From Oikopleura dioica (Eukaryota > Chordata > Appendicularia > Copelata > Oikopleuridae), in the NCBI GenBank assembly GCA_907165135.1, contig OU015566.1, positions 11,392,157-11,456,156 on the forward strand: a stretch of DNA of 64,000 nt, written 5' to 3'. Made by a program: the position numbers and the translations under genes. Below, piece after piece: positions 46,085 through 57,197 of this stretch. Position 1 is the stretch's first letter, and each line of letters starts with the position of its first letter. The notes below the pieces were generated by a model. That model ran no database searches and was not told the origin of the DNA. It worked only from the letters and a program-made list of their open reading frames with translations.

Positions 46085-46507
46085 TCAACAGATGTCACGA
46101 CAGGTCAAAGGAGTCTCGAGACATTTAGAATGCATTATGAGGCTGATAAAGACATCTACTCGTAAAATTTTGCTGTTTTCTTGTATTTTAATGAACTTGA
46201 GGAATATTTCTTGTATGAACGTGGCGGGAAAATTGAACTGGGAAAGCTTAACGTTCTGTGGAGTTGGTTTTTGGTCTTTACGGAGATGAGGGAAAAAGCT
46301 GACTTGAACAGTAGTTGTGCAGTAGAATAAAAGTAGAAATATGAATTGCGCACGATTTATTTTGCACGATTGATGGCAGTGCCACAGGATACATGTCGAC
46401 TGTTTGTTGAAAGAATCGATCAGAATAGAAATTAGAATAATAAAAAATATTATTTTTAACAAGCAAGCTGCTTCAAAATTCGGTCCAAATTCAGGTTGAG
46501 TTGTCAT
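46085..46507 (-). CDS. hypothetical ORF just downstream of the B55 gene
   Basis: An uninterrupted 140-residue frame whose ATG (46507) lies only 11 bp after the stop of the PP2A B55 gene on the same strand. It contains a hydrophobic run (LLKIIFFIILISILI, residues about 16-30) and a second weaker one. The closeness could mean a dicistronic message or that this is simply the B55 3' UTR. Composition is only weakly coding-like, and there are overlapping frames. I cannot name a family. Confidence 0.25.
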   Translation of the reverse strand: MTTQPEFGPNFEAACLLKIIFFIILISILIDSFNKQSTCILWHCHQSCKINRAQFIFLLLFYCTTTVQVSFFPHLRKDQKPTPQNVKLSQFNFPATFIQEIFLKFIKIQENSKILRVDVFISLIMHSKCLETPLTCRDIC

Positions 46508-46518
46508 CGTTGCTTCTT

Positions 46519-48496
46519 TTAGTTTTTAGCGTCGAAAATGTACAAATTATTTGTCGCGGCCACAGCTAAAAACAGGTAAGGGTTTGAGTTAAGCTCAAGA
46601 TTTTGGAGAGCTGGGAAACGAAAACTTGTTCTTACGGTAAGAATCTTACCAATAATATTTTCCTGCGGGTGCCACGCTGAATGAAGGACTTTTTTGTTGT
46701 AATTCAGGGAGTCGACCAAGACTTCGTCTTTCTTCTTTTTCGTTCCCTGGAAAACCTGAAAAATAATTACAATTAGACAAGTACAACAACTTGTCTTGCT
46801 CACTTTTTTGGGCTTGAGGAGTCCTCGGGGTTTGATGTTGTCCTTGGAAGCTTCCAGCGTGATGTCCTTCTTTGAGTTGCAGTCAAAGATGCGGAAAAAG
46901 TTATTGTATGAGCCGGTCATAATTTGCCTGAATCGTAAAATCAGAATTTGTTTATAAACATGATCGCTTACTGGTCATTTCCGCTCCAACAGCATTCAAA
47001 CTTGTCGAAGATGCAATCGTTTTCGTACAAATTGCACAGCTTGGACGTCAGATATTGATGAACCTGAAGGATGTTTCAAAATAAACTGGGGGTTTTCGAA
47101 AAGAACGTACCGGAAAAGACATGACAGGCTTGTTCTCCATGGCAAGATCCCAAACTTTGACGGTCAAATAGTCACGTGAGAGAAGATATCTTCCGTCGTG
47201 CGAAAATTTCACATCGGATATCGTTCCAATGATTTCAGAGAAGAAACTTCGTTGATTAGGCTCTTCTGGCTCGTCGAATTCTGAATGAAAATGAATTACC
47301 GAAGATAAAAGGTGAGAGTGTTGCTTACGTTTAGCATGCTTGTCACAGAGTGCCCGATCTCGCATGTCACAGAGGCGGATAGTTCCTTTCGAAGAACTGT
47401 AAACAAGGGTACTACAGTCGGTAGGGTGGAATTCAGAGGCAGTGATCACCTCGGCCAGATCTTCCATATTAGCAGGTTTGATATCAATAATATCTAAATT
47501 GTTTTTACAGACGAGGAAAGCTGAAAGAGGCTTACTAAAGGATCGATCGGTTATTTCGAGGTTCCAGAGGTTCACGCGCAAATCGTCGGCGGATAGATAC
47601 GTATCGTTATCGGAATTTACACTGAAAACGTAGGTGAAGATGGATAAAGAAGGTGTGAGCAGGAGTACCTAATAGAATTGACATGATAAGCATGGGCATT
47701 GGCATAAATCTTCTTTGGAGCTGCCTCTACGATCAGCTCACTTTGTTGATACCTATACAAATGCTTAAAAAGGGGGAACTCGGCGAGGTAGAACTTGTTA
47801 GATGCCGAACTTACTTTGGGACGGTTAACCTGGTTAAATAACTGTTGGTCCTCAGCATTGATCCATCTTCTTCTTTTAGGTTGTAGCCATTCACTGATTT
47901 TTCACGCTCGGAAACCTACAATAACCAAAATATTAGTAGGGAGAATATTTAGTGATATTTACCTTCCACAACTTTATCGTCTTGTCATTTGTCGACAGTA
48001 AAAAGTGGGCAGCATTTCGACGAGGAAGCCATCGAATTTTATTAATCTAAATTGAATAGAAATGAAGGATGTAAATTAAAGGTGGCTCTTTTACTTTTTC
48101 TTCAATTTCTAAAGACTTGAGGTAATCGAATTCGGCTTCGTGCGATTGGAATGTACTGTAGACGTTATATTCGCTCGAGCGCTTGCCCGTCGTTTGATTC
48201 TAAAGAAACTTGCTTGAAAATGTTGCGAAAAAGTGGCTTACAGTTAGATCATTTCTTTGAAAGATGACAACTCTTCCACCCTTATCTCCAGTCGCGAGGA
48301 GCTCTCCGTCGTGATTGAATTCCACAGCGGATATGATGTCGGCTACAGGAACAAACATTAAGTATTACAGTTCATCCAATTGATCAGGGGAGATTAGGGC
48401 CAATGTTTCAAAATCTATACCTTCCTGAGCCTCATCGTACAGTGCTCCTTTTACTTGACTGAAATACCATGACATGTCGCCACCTGAGGTGGCCAT
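46519..48496 (-). CDS. PPP2R2A: PP2A regulatory B subunit, B55 family
   Basis: Thirteen exons: 48421..48496, 48242..48342, 48095..48199, 47963..48046, 47815..47915, 47669..47752, 47536..47621, 47329..47493, 47111..47280, 46972..47063, 46804..46927, 46650..46755 and 46519..46565; 446 residues, the usual length. A seven-blade WD40 propeller with [99 protein letters not shown]-type [15 protein letters not shown]-type [14 protein letters not shown], and final YIFDAKN. B55 directs PP2A to substrates such as CDK1 targets and microtubule-associated proteins. The vertebrate paralogues cannot be separated, so the symbol stands for the group. Introns are 38-103 bp. Confidence 0.95.
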
Positions 48497-48798
48497 CCCT
48501 TATTGCCGCTTGATTCTGAAAATATATTGTTCATAAAGCCGAAAGTAACCGTATAAGGGAGTGTTTGTAATTTCAGTACATAAGCACAGTACAAGCACAA
48601 ATAAAAATTGTAACTATCAGAATAGAACTTTGAGTTTGACAGTTGTTTGCAGCAAGATTCAGCGAATAACTAGTTTGAATTGCTGATAAAGGTGCAGAAG
48701 TGGTAGATAATTTTCCTAGATATGTTTTGACATTTTAAGATACCGGAACTTTGATTTGCTGAAGTTCAACAGTAACTGAAGAACAGAAGAGATTCAAT

Positions 48799-49941
48799 CT
48801 ATTTAACATGCTTCCAGTGCCATAAACCATCATTTAGGCAGTGATTCACAGCGATTCCGACACCTAAAGAATGATAAATAAACCCGAGTTTGCTTCAGCT
48901 TAAAATTCACCTTTGTTAACATCTTTAATCTCTTTGGGAGTCATTGCCATCGTGCCGACGGCGATCGCCAGCTCTTTTCCTTCACAATGGACCTACAAAA
49001 TCGCCTCAATTATATGTCAAATTACAGTCGTTCTGCAAATGCTTAGCCTCGTTATTGTTTTCTACCTGAACTCCAGCTCCTTTTTCTGTTTCCATATCGA
49101 GAAAAGCTCCCTTTGAAGTGAGACCGGGACACATAATGTCGGCTCCGCTCAGAATAAATTTAATCGCACCCTGGGGAGAGGATTTTCAATTTTAAACTCA
49201 GACTGTATGATCAATTGCCAATTGGCAATCGCCTATTGAGAATCGGAGGCTAAAAGACAAACTTGAACTTGAAGCAAGCCTTTTACTCTAGAAAACTATT
49301 TTAAACCAGGATTTTCTACCCATTTTAAGATGAAATTTATAATCCTCGTTCCTCATCAACTTGCTGAATCGGCAGCAGGAATGGATACTTGTGCAGCAAT
49401 CGAATATTCGGCAGCCATTGGGAATCCCGACATTTGAAGAAAATCGGCTCGTGATCGACAACTAGAACTTCCACTTTTTCGTGCGTTTTCGCCAAACGTG
49501 CTGGTTCTTTCTTCGGCCAAATTTCGGTGAAATAAGGTTCGAATGTCGGGTAGGTATCAATTATCTGAAACAAAAAATGTAAAGAATAGAAAATGATGGA
49601 ATAAAAATCGATTCTGACTTAATTTGTTTTCCACGAGAAGTCGATAAAATGACAGAATTGATTGTTTTTCCTACAGATGTCTGCGAAAAACGTCGGTGAA
49701 TACCAATTTGGACTGATAATTCAAGGAAAAAACGGTCAATTCTCAGTGAATGTCGGTCATTTATGAAATTATGTTTAAAAGTAAGCGTCGTTCCCGTTTT
49801 ACAAACAGGAAACTTTTGGCATAATAATTCTTTTTGTTCGTTGAAAAGATTAAGTACCTGATTCCTGATATTCTTCTGCACAGAACTCTTCAACTGGGTC
49901 ACCGTGGAAACCGATTCCTTCTCATCAAACTTCCGAAACAT
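48799..49941 (-). CDS. MCTS1: MCTS1, translation re-initiation factor
   Basis: Exons 49858..49941, 49352..49564, 49066..49170, 48911..48992 and 48799..48863, 182 residues. The MCT N-domain (MFRKFDEKESVSTVTQLKSSV, EPYFTEIWPKKEPARLAK) is followed by a PUA domain with RLLHKYPFLLPIQQVDE, GAIKFILSGADIMCPGLTS, VNKGVGIAVNHCLNDGLWH. With DENR it recycles 40S subunits and promotes re-initiation after upstream ORFs. The intron after QQVDE (49171..49351) must use a GA donor: the only GT donor in phase would delete the conserved VDE that is plainly encoded. That intron also holds a perfect 16-bp palindrome at 49214..49229. A gacag acceptor directly precedes the start. Confidence 0.94.
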
Positions 49942-50507
49942 TCTGTCAAACAAATAAATCAATATAAGCAAATTAAAAAAAACAAAATACACGATGAAAG
50001 ACGTCGTATCAAGCGGTCTTCTAGAGCTGAATCTCTTTGTCAGTAAAAATACTGGAATTTCCAACTTCCCACCCTGCAAACTAAAAATCTCTCCCCCTCT
50101 TGAACCAATCAGCGCTCGTTTCGCTGGAAAGAAAATCGAAGAAAATCAGTTTTTTGATGTTTATTTTATTTCGCTTTCAAATTTGGCGAGATTTGAGAAG
50201 CAGATTGGACTGTTTTTGCTTGTAGAAATTTCAGTTGGAGGATTTTGTCTTCCAAGGCGGGCGGAGGAGCTCAGGCGAAGGAAGACAGGGACGTTGAAGG
50301 AAGAATCGGGAAGTTTTACGGCGACGATTTTAAAATGTCAAAGTCTAAACTGGCGCGACGGGAGGCGGTCGTAGAATCTGAAAAGTGTCTGATAGCCAAG
50401 AAAAAATCAAAAATTGGAACGATCTTTAGAATCGCTGTGCTCTTCAGGGTTCAGTCTCATTTTACTATTTAATACTGTATCAGTGATATAGTATCAGTAA
50501 TACTTTA
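49942..50507. other. intergenic, possible plus-strand coding stretch
   Basis: A plus-strand frame from about 50240 to 50472 reads SSKAGGGAQAKEDRDVEG and continues Lys-rich to a stop. Another overlapping frame runs 49994..50374. Either could be an exon of a small gene, but I found no convincing start and splice set. Otherwise this should hold the MCTS1 promoter. Confidence 0.3.
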
Positions 50508-50891
50508 TCATTTAAGGGAATAGTAGAATACCTCGACAAAAAGTTTCAACCCATTTATATCTGAAAAATGCCATCTAGTGACTGCAACCTGAAATTCTTT
50601 GGACCATAAAATCCACAAACAGGAAATTTCTTCGCATGAAAAAACATCGTTTCAGATGAACAAACCTTTGTTGCAGTAAATAAGCGCGATGCAAATGCCA
50701 GCAAGGAACATGATTCCCATCTGAAATGTTAAATTTAGTCAAGAGCTTTACTGAAATTCGGTATTTTGCCGGAGATATGTCGCTCTTCTATGTCTTCATG
50801 ATTGAGATTTGCGTTGACTTACCACTGAGAAAATGACAGTAAGACTAACGTAGCGGTGGAATTCGTCGTCGTTGAAGTTGCTGTCCTGCAT
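50508..50891 (-). CDS. hypothetical small single-pass membrane protein
   Basis: Exons 50823..50891, 50666..50720 and 50508..50596, 70 residues. It starts MQDSNFNDDEFHRYVSL and runs into a hydrophobic helix across the first splice junction (VIFSV then MGIMFLAGICIALIYC), followed by a short tail. Splice sites are GT-AG and phases agree. A tctgtag acceptor upstream at about 50941 could be a trans-splice site. The last exon is less certain. No family recognised; it has the look of a small integral membrane protein. Confidence 0.5.
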
Positions 50892-51382
50892 CTTGCAATG
50901 AATCGCCTTTTCAGTTGAGTCCTGTTGTTTCTTCTTCGGGAAAATCTCTACAGAAAATCTTATCCTTTGACGTAGAAAGAGGTAAAACGCTTCAGTTGGG
51001 CATTATACATGCATGCAGTGCAGTCCGGCCTCATTGTTCAACTCCATCGTTTTGATTAATTCGTCGTTAACTGATCGACGAGCCGAATGAAATATATCCG
51101 CGATCGATTCCAAATACATCTTTTTGACATTCTTTTAATTAACTTCTAAGCTTGCCATGTTAACTCGTCATTTTGAAACGTTCATGTTATTGATATAATG
51201 ATGCTTTTTATGATCTCGTATCCAAATTCGGTTGATCAAACTAAACTCTAAAAGCACAAGGGAGTTCTGAAGCATAAGCTCCTTCGCCTTGTTTTTTCTT
51301 GAATTCAATAAAAGGGAAAAGTCGTGTTTTTCTTGATTTATCCGGCTTCAAAATAATTAAAGCTTAATTAAGACTATTTTTG
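50892..51382. other. intergenic between divergent genes
   Basis: About 490 bp between the small membrane protein (leftward) and the two-domain gene (rightward). No reading frame of note. Confidence 0.4.
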
Positions 51383-52814
51383 ATGAAAAACTTTGAAAAA
51401 ATGGCAGATTCTTGCGGAAATTGTCAACTCAAGAAAGAGAGTTACCAAAAAGAGCTGGATGAAGAAATGCGAAAGCTTGTTACATTCAGAGGACATGGAT
51501 GTGGAGTGAAACCAGGAGTTAAGGCTAACATTCAGGAAAATATTGCCTGCGAAGACCCATTCACCGAAGAAGAACTTGTGACTGTCATCAAACTCATGCT
51601 GGTTGGAGCGAGAAAAGTTCATTTTACTGTTCGATCCGACATTTCTGTTACCTTCAATGGCGTCACGATTGAAACCAAAATTGAACGGAAATACTTTGCT
51701 CGAACTACAGCATCGATACTGATCTCTACTCCAGATAGAAGTGGGTAGTATGACCTCAAAATTCGGCCAAGTATAATTTGATTTTTTTATTTTTCCTAAC
51801 CCTACTCCTAACCCGGGGGCTTCCCCCCCGGGACCCCGCTAGGTAAAAGTACGCAGTTCCTAGCACTAAGGCCTAACCTAGGGGGCTTCGCCCCCTTGGA
51901 ACCCCCCCTAACACTAACCTAAAATGGGGGTGGCCGAATTTTGAGATCAAACTACGTAGTAGTGAGCAAGTAGTGTACATCGCGACAAGTGAGCAAGACG
52001 ATCTCAAGAAAATTTCCGAGTTGGGAAACGAAGAAATGACTTTCGTTTTGCGAAAAAAGATGGAAACAATAACATGGGCTATTCACCTTCCTGATGGTTT
52101 GAGTACTTCGAACTTCTTGGAGAAAATTTGTGATCCTTGTGCGACTTGTAACACAAACAAAAACGAGATTCGAGACTGGTTCTATCTTGAAATGAAGAAA
52201 ATGATCACTTTCCGTGGTCATGGCAGTCTTTACAACAGCGGAAACAACCGTTATCACAACAGTCACAATTTCAACCGCATCGGCCGTTTCAACAGTAAAA
52301 TTGGTCTTGAAGATGATTCTATTGAGTGGGAAGCATTCGAAGATGATGAAATACTGACCTTGCTGAAATTGATCGGTTTTGGAATAACAAAATTCAATTT
52401 CACCATAAAAAGTGATTCGGAAATAGATGTTGAATATGAAGGATACCAATTGAAAACACAATTCATGAAACTCATGAGAGACAGGTAAGTCAAATATAAA
52501 CACGATATAAGTTGCGTAAAATAATCAACACTTTCATCAAGTGGTTATGAGTTGAAGCTTACGCTCAAGTTTCCTGAAGATTCACAAAAACGAGAATTCA
52601 CTGCACGTCTACTCGATTATAAGACTCACTGGCTGCTCTCTTCGATGATGGAGGAATCAACTGCAACTGTCTGGAGGATGAATGACCCACGAAAAATAAC
52701 CTGGAGCTGCACCATCCATTCAGACGATTCAGACGAGGTAGGATGGTTGACACTTATTAATTTCATCTAGTTTTAAAATATTTTCAGAACGCGGAAAACA
52801 TGATTATGCATTGA
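51383..52814 (+). CDS. unrecognised protein with two tandem CxxC/FRGHG domains
   Basis: Exons 51383..51747, 51963..52484, 52542..52737 and 52788..52814, 369 residues. Two copies of one domain are visible. Copy 1 has SCGNCQLKK, MRKLVTFRGHG, EEELVTVIKLM, KVHFTVRSDI, and a STPDRSGYE junction. Copy 2 has CDPCATC, MKKMITFRGHG, DDEILTLLKLI, KFNFTIKSDS and a SGYELKLTLKFPED segment. Each ends with an ITW motif (ETITWAIHLPDG and RKITWSCTIHSDD). The alignment of the two SGYE junctions fixes the splice between exons 1 and 2, whose 215-bp intron is almost entirely a MITE. No signal peptide or membrane segment. The CxxC pairs could bind zinc. I recognise no family. The ATG follows ttttg at 51383. Confidence 0.75.
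51751..51949. mobile_element. 199-bp MITE occupying an intron
   Basis: Terminal inverted repeats of 19 bp (TGACCTCAAAATTCGGCCA at the left; the right end is its complement with one change) bound a GC-rich interior with two strong hairpins built from CCCGGGGGCTT-like and GGGGGCTTCGCCCCC blocks, unlike the AT-rich surroundings. It fills the intron 51748..51962 of the two-domain gene: the donor GT is directly adjacent to the left end and the acceptor lies 13 bp past the right end. No transposase. Confidence 0.85.
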
Positions 52815-52966
52815 TGACAAATTTTGTCAAGAAAAGGTACGACTTTTTACTTTAAATAACTTTAAATAACTTATTTTCAAACAAAATTTTAAGCTGTGGC
52901 TCATACGAAAATTCTGACACACTGGAATTACAATCATGTCATTTTTCATTGAAATAAAAACAAAAA

Positions 52967-53760
52967 TTAATACAAACAACAATTTGTCGAATCATTTTTC
53001 CTCAAATCTTCTTTTGGCACGACAGTATCTTTAGTATCTGATGGCTTTTCTTTTTGCGTTGCGATTTGATTTGCTGAAATAGATTTTTCCTACTAAATCT
53101 ATCTGTTTCATTTCTTACCAAAGCTCATGAAAACTTCCACAACATTTATTTTCTCCTTCGCCGACGTTTCAATAAATTCCAACTCGTGCACTTCTGCTAA
53201 TTCCTTTCCTTCTTCGGCCGAGACTTGTCTCTCTTCCTCCAAATCAATTTTGTTTCCAACAAGATAAACAATGATGTCCTTGGGCGCTTTTTCTTTCAGC
53301 TCTTGAATCCATCTTTCAGCTCGGACATACGACTCTCGTTTAGTTACATCGTAGACGACAAGCGCCCCGGATGCTTGCCTAAAAATCAGTTTTGAATTTG
53401 TTCTCTCTTTCTGCGTTCAGCTGAAAGGAATTTGAAAGGTGCGAATAAGTAATTTACCTGTAATACATTGGCGCGAGGGAAGCGTATCTCTCCGCGCCCG
53501 CTGTATCCCAAATGTCCAGCCTGATTCTAGCCTCGTCTAAGTCAAGTGTTTTTGTTAAAAAAGCTGCTCCAATTGTCGCTTCATAATTTTGAAAGTCTCT
53601 TCCGCGAAATCGCTCGACAAGGGACGTTTTCCCCGTGCTCGATTCTCCTTTTTAATTAATTTTTATTTATCGATCATTTCTCTTTACCTATGAGTACCAA
53701 TTTTGCCAATTTTGAAGGCTTATTAGCTGTAAAACGAATACTTGCTCTATTGTCGCTCAT
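52967..53760 (-). CDS. Rab5-like small GTPase with Gln-to-Ala substitution
   Basis: Exons 53688..53760, 53458..53647, 53119..53378 and 52967..53073, 209 residues. P-loop [14 protein letters not shown], switch [14 protein letters not shown]3 [20 protein letters not shown]4 [10 protein letters not shown] and G5 [10 protein letters not shown] identify a Rab5/Rab22-type protein of early endosomes. The tail ends CCLY, a prenylation site. The catalytic Gln of DTAGQE is Ala (codon GCG), and the P-loop differs from Rab5 at two further positions. In known Rabs, loss of this Gln slows GTP hydrolysis. The gene is otherwise intact, so it may be a lineage-specific paralogue with altered cycling rather than the main Rab5. 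Confidence 0.9.
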
Positions 53761-55134
53761 GTCGTGGTGAAGCGTAACTGAGCTTCATTTTTTGTTGTCC
53801 TAAGAGTGAATTACTCAGAGTAAACAAAATGCATTCATCAAAAAAGGAAAGTTGTTATTCATTGAGTTAATATTTGGAAACGCGTTAATTTTACGATGTT
53901 TAAATCGCTCGTCTTTATGTTTTTTATGCACCGTCTGAACGTTATAACTTATGCAAGTTCAAGAAAAACTTAATTGAACTTTTCTTCGAGGAAAAAGATG
54001 GAATCAAATGAGGGGATAATTTATTTTCTGATCAAGAAACGAGGAACATTCTGGTTGACTAGCAAGAAAGTCCATGTAATTACACAAGAACGCTCTGTAT
54101 CGATCGTTTTCCAGCGCTAGAATGATTGATCTGATAAATAAGAATTGAAATTTTTCATTTATTTTATCTCACCTGGTACATCTTCGAATTCCCATGTTGT
54201 TGGTTGATCGACTGATCTTTTGGCATTGAATTTTCGTAGATCGGGAAAGTTATTGCTCAAAAACTAAATGACAATTTGCAGCGCTCTGAATTAATTTTCT
54301 CATACTTTTCCTAGTCTTGAATGATGAGAGGCGTCGTAATATCCATCATTTGGATATCCATCCATTTGGTACTAAAAGTTAATAGTAAGGGTGTTTATTA
54401 GTTATGTGACATATGGTCATGGTAAGAGTTCGTTCGGGTAAGGGTTAAGGAGCTAGAGTTGGCTCGAAAAATGCTTTTTTATAAAAAAGAGTACGTCCGC
54501 TATTTTTTATTCTTACCCGACCAGTCAGTCCAACTAGCGGCAATACATTACCGGTTACAATTTCCAAAATTAAAATATAAAAGAACCTCATTCTTTCACT
54601 CTAAATGAGAAAAACGCAACTTATAAGCGAGAAATGTGATGAAATGCATAAATATCTAATTGCCACTTTGACAGATTCATCAGACATGCACGTCAGGGAA
54701 ATAGGAGGAATTGTCGGTTTTTCAGAATTTTTATGCTCGTAATAAATAGTTAAATTAACTGGGAATATTTGATGATTTGTTCCTTTTTTCTTCTTTATCA
54801 TTTTTTATTGGAGGGGGCCCGTCAAATCAATTATTAGGAACTCTTCTTTGCTTTTTTGCAAATTAATAAACTTGAATAATCGAGACTTGAGTAATTTATT
54901 TGCATACGTCTACCACATCATGTTATCACTTTGATGGCTTGGCGTGTTCTGGTGGAGAATTCTGTAACAAATTGGATGGCCCGTTCGGAAACACCACCGC
55001 AGCACAGGAAGCGAGATATATCTCCCTAGACGCAAATTTATTCTATTTTAGAAATAACAGCTTATCTTCGAAGAAGAACGAAATTATCAAAATTTGAGAA
55101 ATAAAAAATCTCATTAAACTTTTAAGGCAGATAC
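53761..55134. other. intergenic, AT-rich, little recognisable
   Basis: About 1.4 kb. A minus-strand stretch at 54900..55065 reads NKFASREIYLASCAAVVF to a stop, with coding-like composition, and could be an alternative 3' exon of the gene to its right. The other short frames (54601..54801, 54900..55097) look spurious. Confidence 0.35.
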
Positions 55135-55438
55135 CGTTTATATTCTTTCCTCTGTTATCCTTGGCAAGCGTCCCGAACTCTTCCTTGACGGATTTCATAT
55201 CATCCGCTGCACCTTAATAAAATCGTTTAAGCCAGTACAGTTGTAGTTTGATAAGAGTTTCATCCCCGCAAAATGGATTTACACGGTTGGATTGAACGTG
55301 TAGTTTTACTCAAAAAATGCGCCACGTTCTGCAAAGTAAAACTCGGGCCCCGAAGGACCACAGTGTAATCTTGCTTGTTCATTTTAGCTTTTGCGTCGAC
55401 CGCCAGTGCATAAATTTGCAAGGGCTCAGTTCCTCCGT
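55135..55438 (-). CDS. two coding-like exons of an unrecognised gene
   Basis: Proposed exons 55310..55438 and 55135..55212, joined by a 97-bp GT-AG intron, read GGTEPLQIYALAVDAKAK, then QDYTVVLRGPSFTLQNVAHF, then AADDMKSVKEEFGTLAKDNR. The composition and the continuity across the splice favour a real protein. A 47-bp stretch upstream (55439..55485) has GT-AG ends but does not join a convincing 5' exon. The 3' end is unclear; splicing to 55065 would give a stop two codons later. It is divergent from the RING gene. Function unknown. Confidence 0.4.
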
Positions 55439-55600
55439 CTCAAATACAACATTTGCATAATCGAACATACAAGTAAAAAAATCACAAGAAAACAATGCTC
55501 AGTTTTCAGCTTATCTTTACAATTTTGTTCGATCTTTAAATATTTGTTCTGAAGAAGAGATAATTCTTTTGCTGCAGTCAAAATTTGTTTTAAAATAAAA

Positions 55601-56248
55601 ATGAGTGACGAAGTCGAGAAAATTTTGGAAAACTTAAAAATTTCTGCATATAAAAGGTAGACTAAGAATTGAAAAGAATAAAGAACCTGTCTTAGAGTTG
55701 ATAAAGATTTGGCCGAGAAAAGGAAAATGCTTAATTCGATTGTCCTTGAGAAACAAAACATAACTGATGAAATAAATCAGCATAAACGGAATGTCAGTGA
55801 TATCGACGGGATGATAGAATTTCACAAGGAACTGCAACTGATGTACCAACGAAAGAATGAGCTCTTTCGTAGAAACGAAAAGCTATTTCGCGGACTGTCA
55901 GATAGTCCTGCATCCGAAACTTATAATCCGGCAAGGATAGCAGTCTTAATTAATCAGAAAGTAGTGGAAAACAAATTTATCAAGGAGCTTCAGGAAAAAC
56001 TCAAAACACTAGAAAATTCTTTGGTTGAACGATCAGCAAGTTTGACCGACACAATCGACGATGATCTCATTCCGAAGTGTGAAATTTGTTTAGAGCTTTA
56101 TGATCAAAAACTTCATTGGCAATCCTGCATTACTGTCTGTGGACACCAGTTTGGAAAATCATGTCTCGAAAGAATTCTTCAAATAAGAAGTCGCTGCCCA
56201 AAATGCAACAAAATATTTAATGCTGAGCAAATTCTAACTCTATTCTGA
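55601..56248 (+). CDS. coiled-coil protein with C-terminal RING finger
   Basis: Exons 55601..55656 and 55696..56248, one 39-bp intron, 202 residues. The first about 130 residues are charged and helical with heptad character (AEKRKMLNSIVLEKQ, FIKELQEKLKTLENSL). A C3HC4-type RING follows at about residues 150-192: CEICLELYD, CITVCGHQFGKSCLERIL and RCPKCNKIF. RING fingers bind E2 enzymes, so an E3 ubiquitin ligase is likely. The small size and coiled coil suggest dimerisation. No other domain and no clear orthologue. Confidence 0.8.
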
Positions 56249-56889
56249 GCGTACATACTGTATCTAACGAAACATGTACCTACTATCTTCCGCGTATCAT
56301 ATTGTATTGTATGCTGCATAATATACAGTTATCATATGTTGAAGAACGTGAATAAAAAAGGTGCAGTTTTAACATATTAACGTCTATTCGTCGTATTTGT
56401 CTCCGAGTCAAATTAAATTGAGGAGACCGCTGTGTTAATAAAATAGTAAAAAGGGAAACACAAACATGGCTGCATGGTCTTATGAGAGACCTTCTTTACC
56501 TGTCTGTATTCAAATGAAAACATCTTGAAACGTAGTAAAACTTGACTTTTAGAGCTCTTTTCTCAAAGATGAGCTGAAAGAAGAGTTTGTGAAAATATAC
56601 AGTGTGGCCTAAATTCGGATTCGAAAGCACCCTCAAAAATGCTCATTTGGGAAGAAAAGCTAAACAAGGACATTCTCCTCGTGCCATGAGAAAGCACGTT
56701 GCAACCTCTTAGATACCGTTTCTGTTTTCGAACAAACAGAAGTTCAAAACAAAAGTGCTCCCGCCGGCTAGGCGACAGTGATTACCCCGACCATAAAGAA
56801 ACGGTTACGGTAACGATTATGGTGATTTGGGGCCACGAAAAGTACTAATGCGCGAGTCAGCCCATAATTCTCTGTTCATAACCGATGCA

Positions 56890-57197
56890 CCAAATCGTTG
56901 CCCAAAAACGTCGTCCTCGCATCGTTTTTTCTTGAATTATTAGCGAAGTTAAAACTTACCGAGACTGCAGATGACCGAAAAAATGTAAAAGATCTTCCAG
57001 GAAATCCTCATTTTGGTGAAACAAGTGGAACTTATTTCGCACTTTCCTCGTTTTACACTGTGCTCGATCATATGGAAAGATGCCCATTATATCGCCCGTT
57101 GACGGTTAAATCGTCTCATCCAGGATCGTTGGGGCTTGAATTCCATAATTTGCATCATGATGCAATAGGCTTGCCTAAAAACTTCCAGACAATTTAA
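56890..57197 (+). CDS. coding-like fragment, unrecognised
   Basis: An open frame of about 105 residues ending at a TAA (57195..57197), with sensible composition (LPGNPHFGETSGTYFALSS, CPLYRPLTVKS, GSLGLEFHNLHHDAIGLP) but no ATG after the upstream stop. It could be the last exon of a gene whose earlier exons I cannot find, or a decayed copy. No family recognised. Confidence 0.3.

Noticed and set aside
49994-50374. Plus-strand ORF upstream of MCTS1
   Set aside because: Two overlapping frames with equal claims and no splice model; recorded only as a possible coding stretch.
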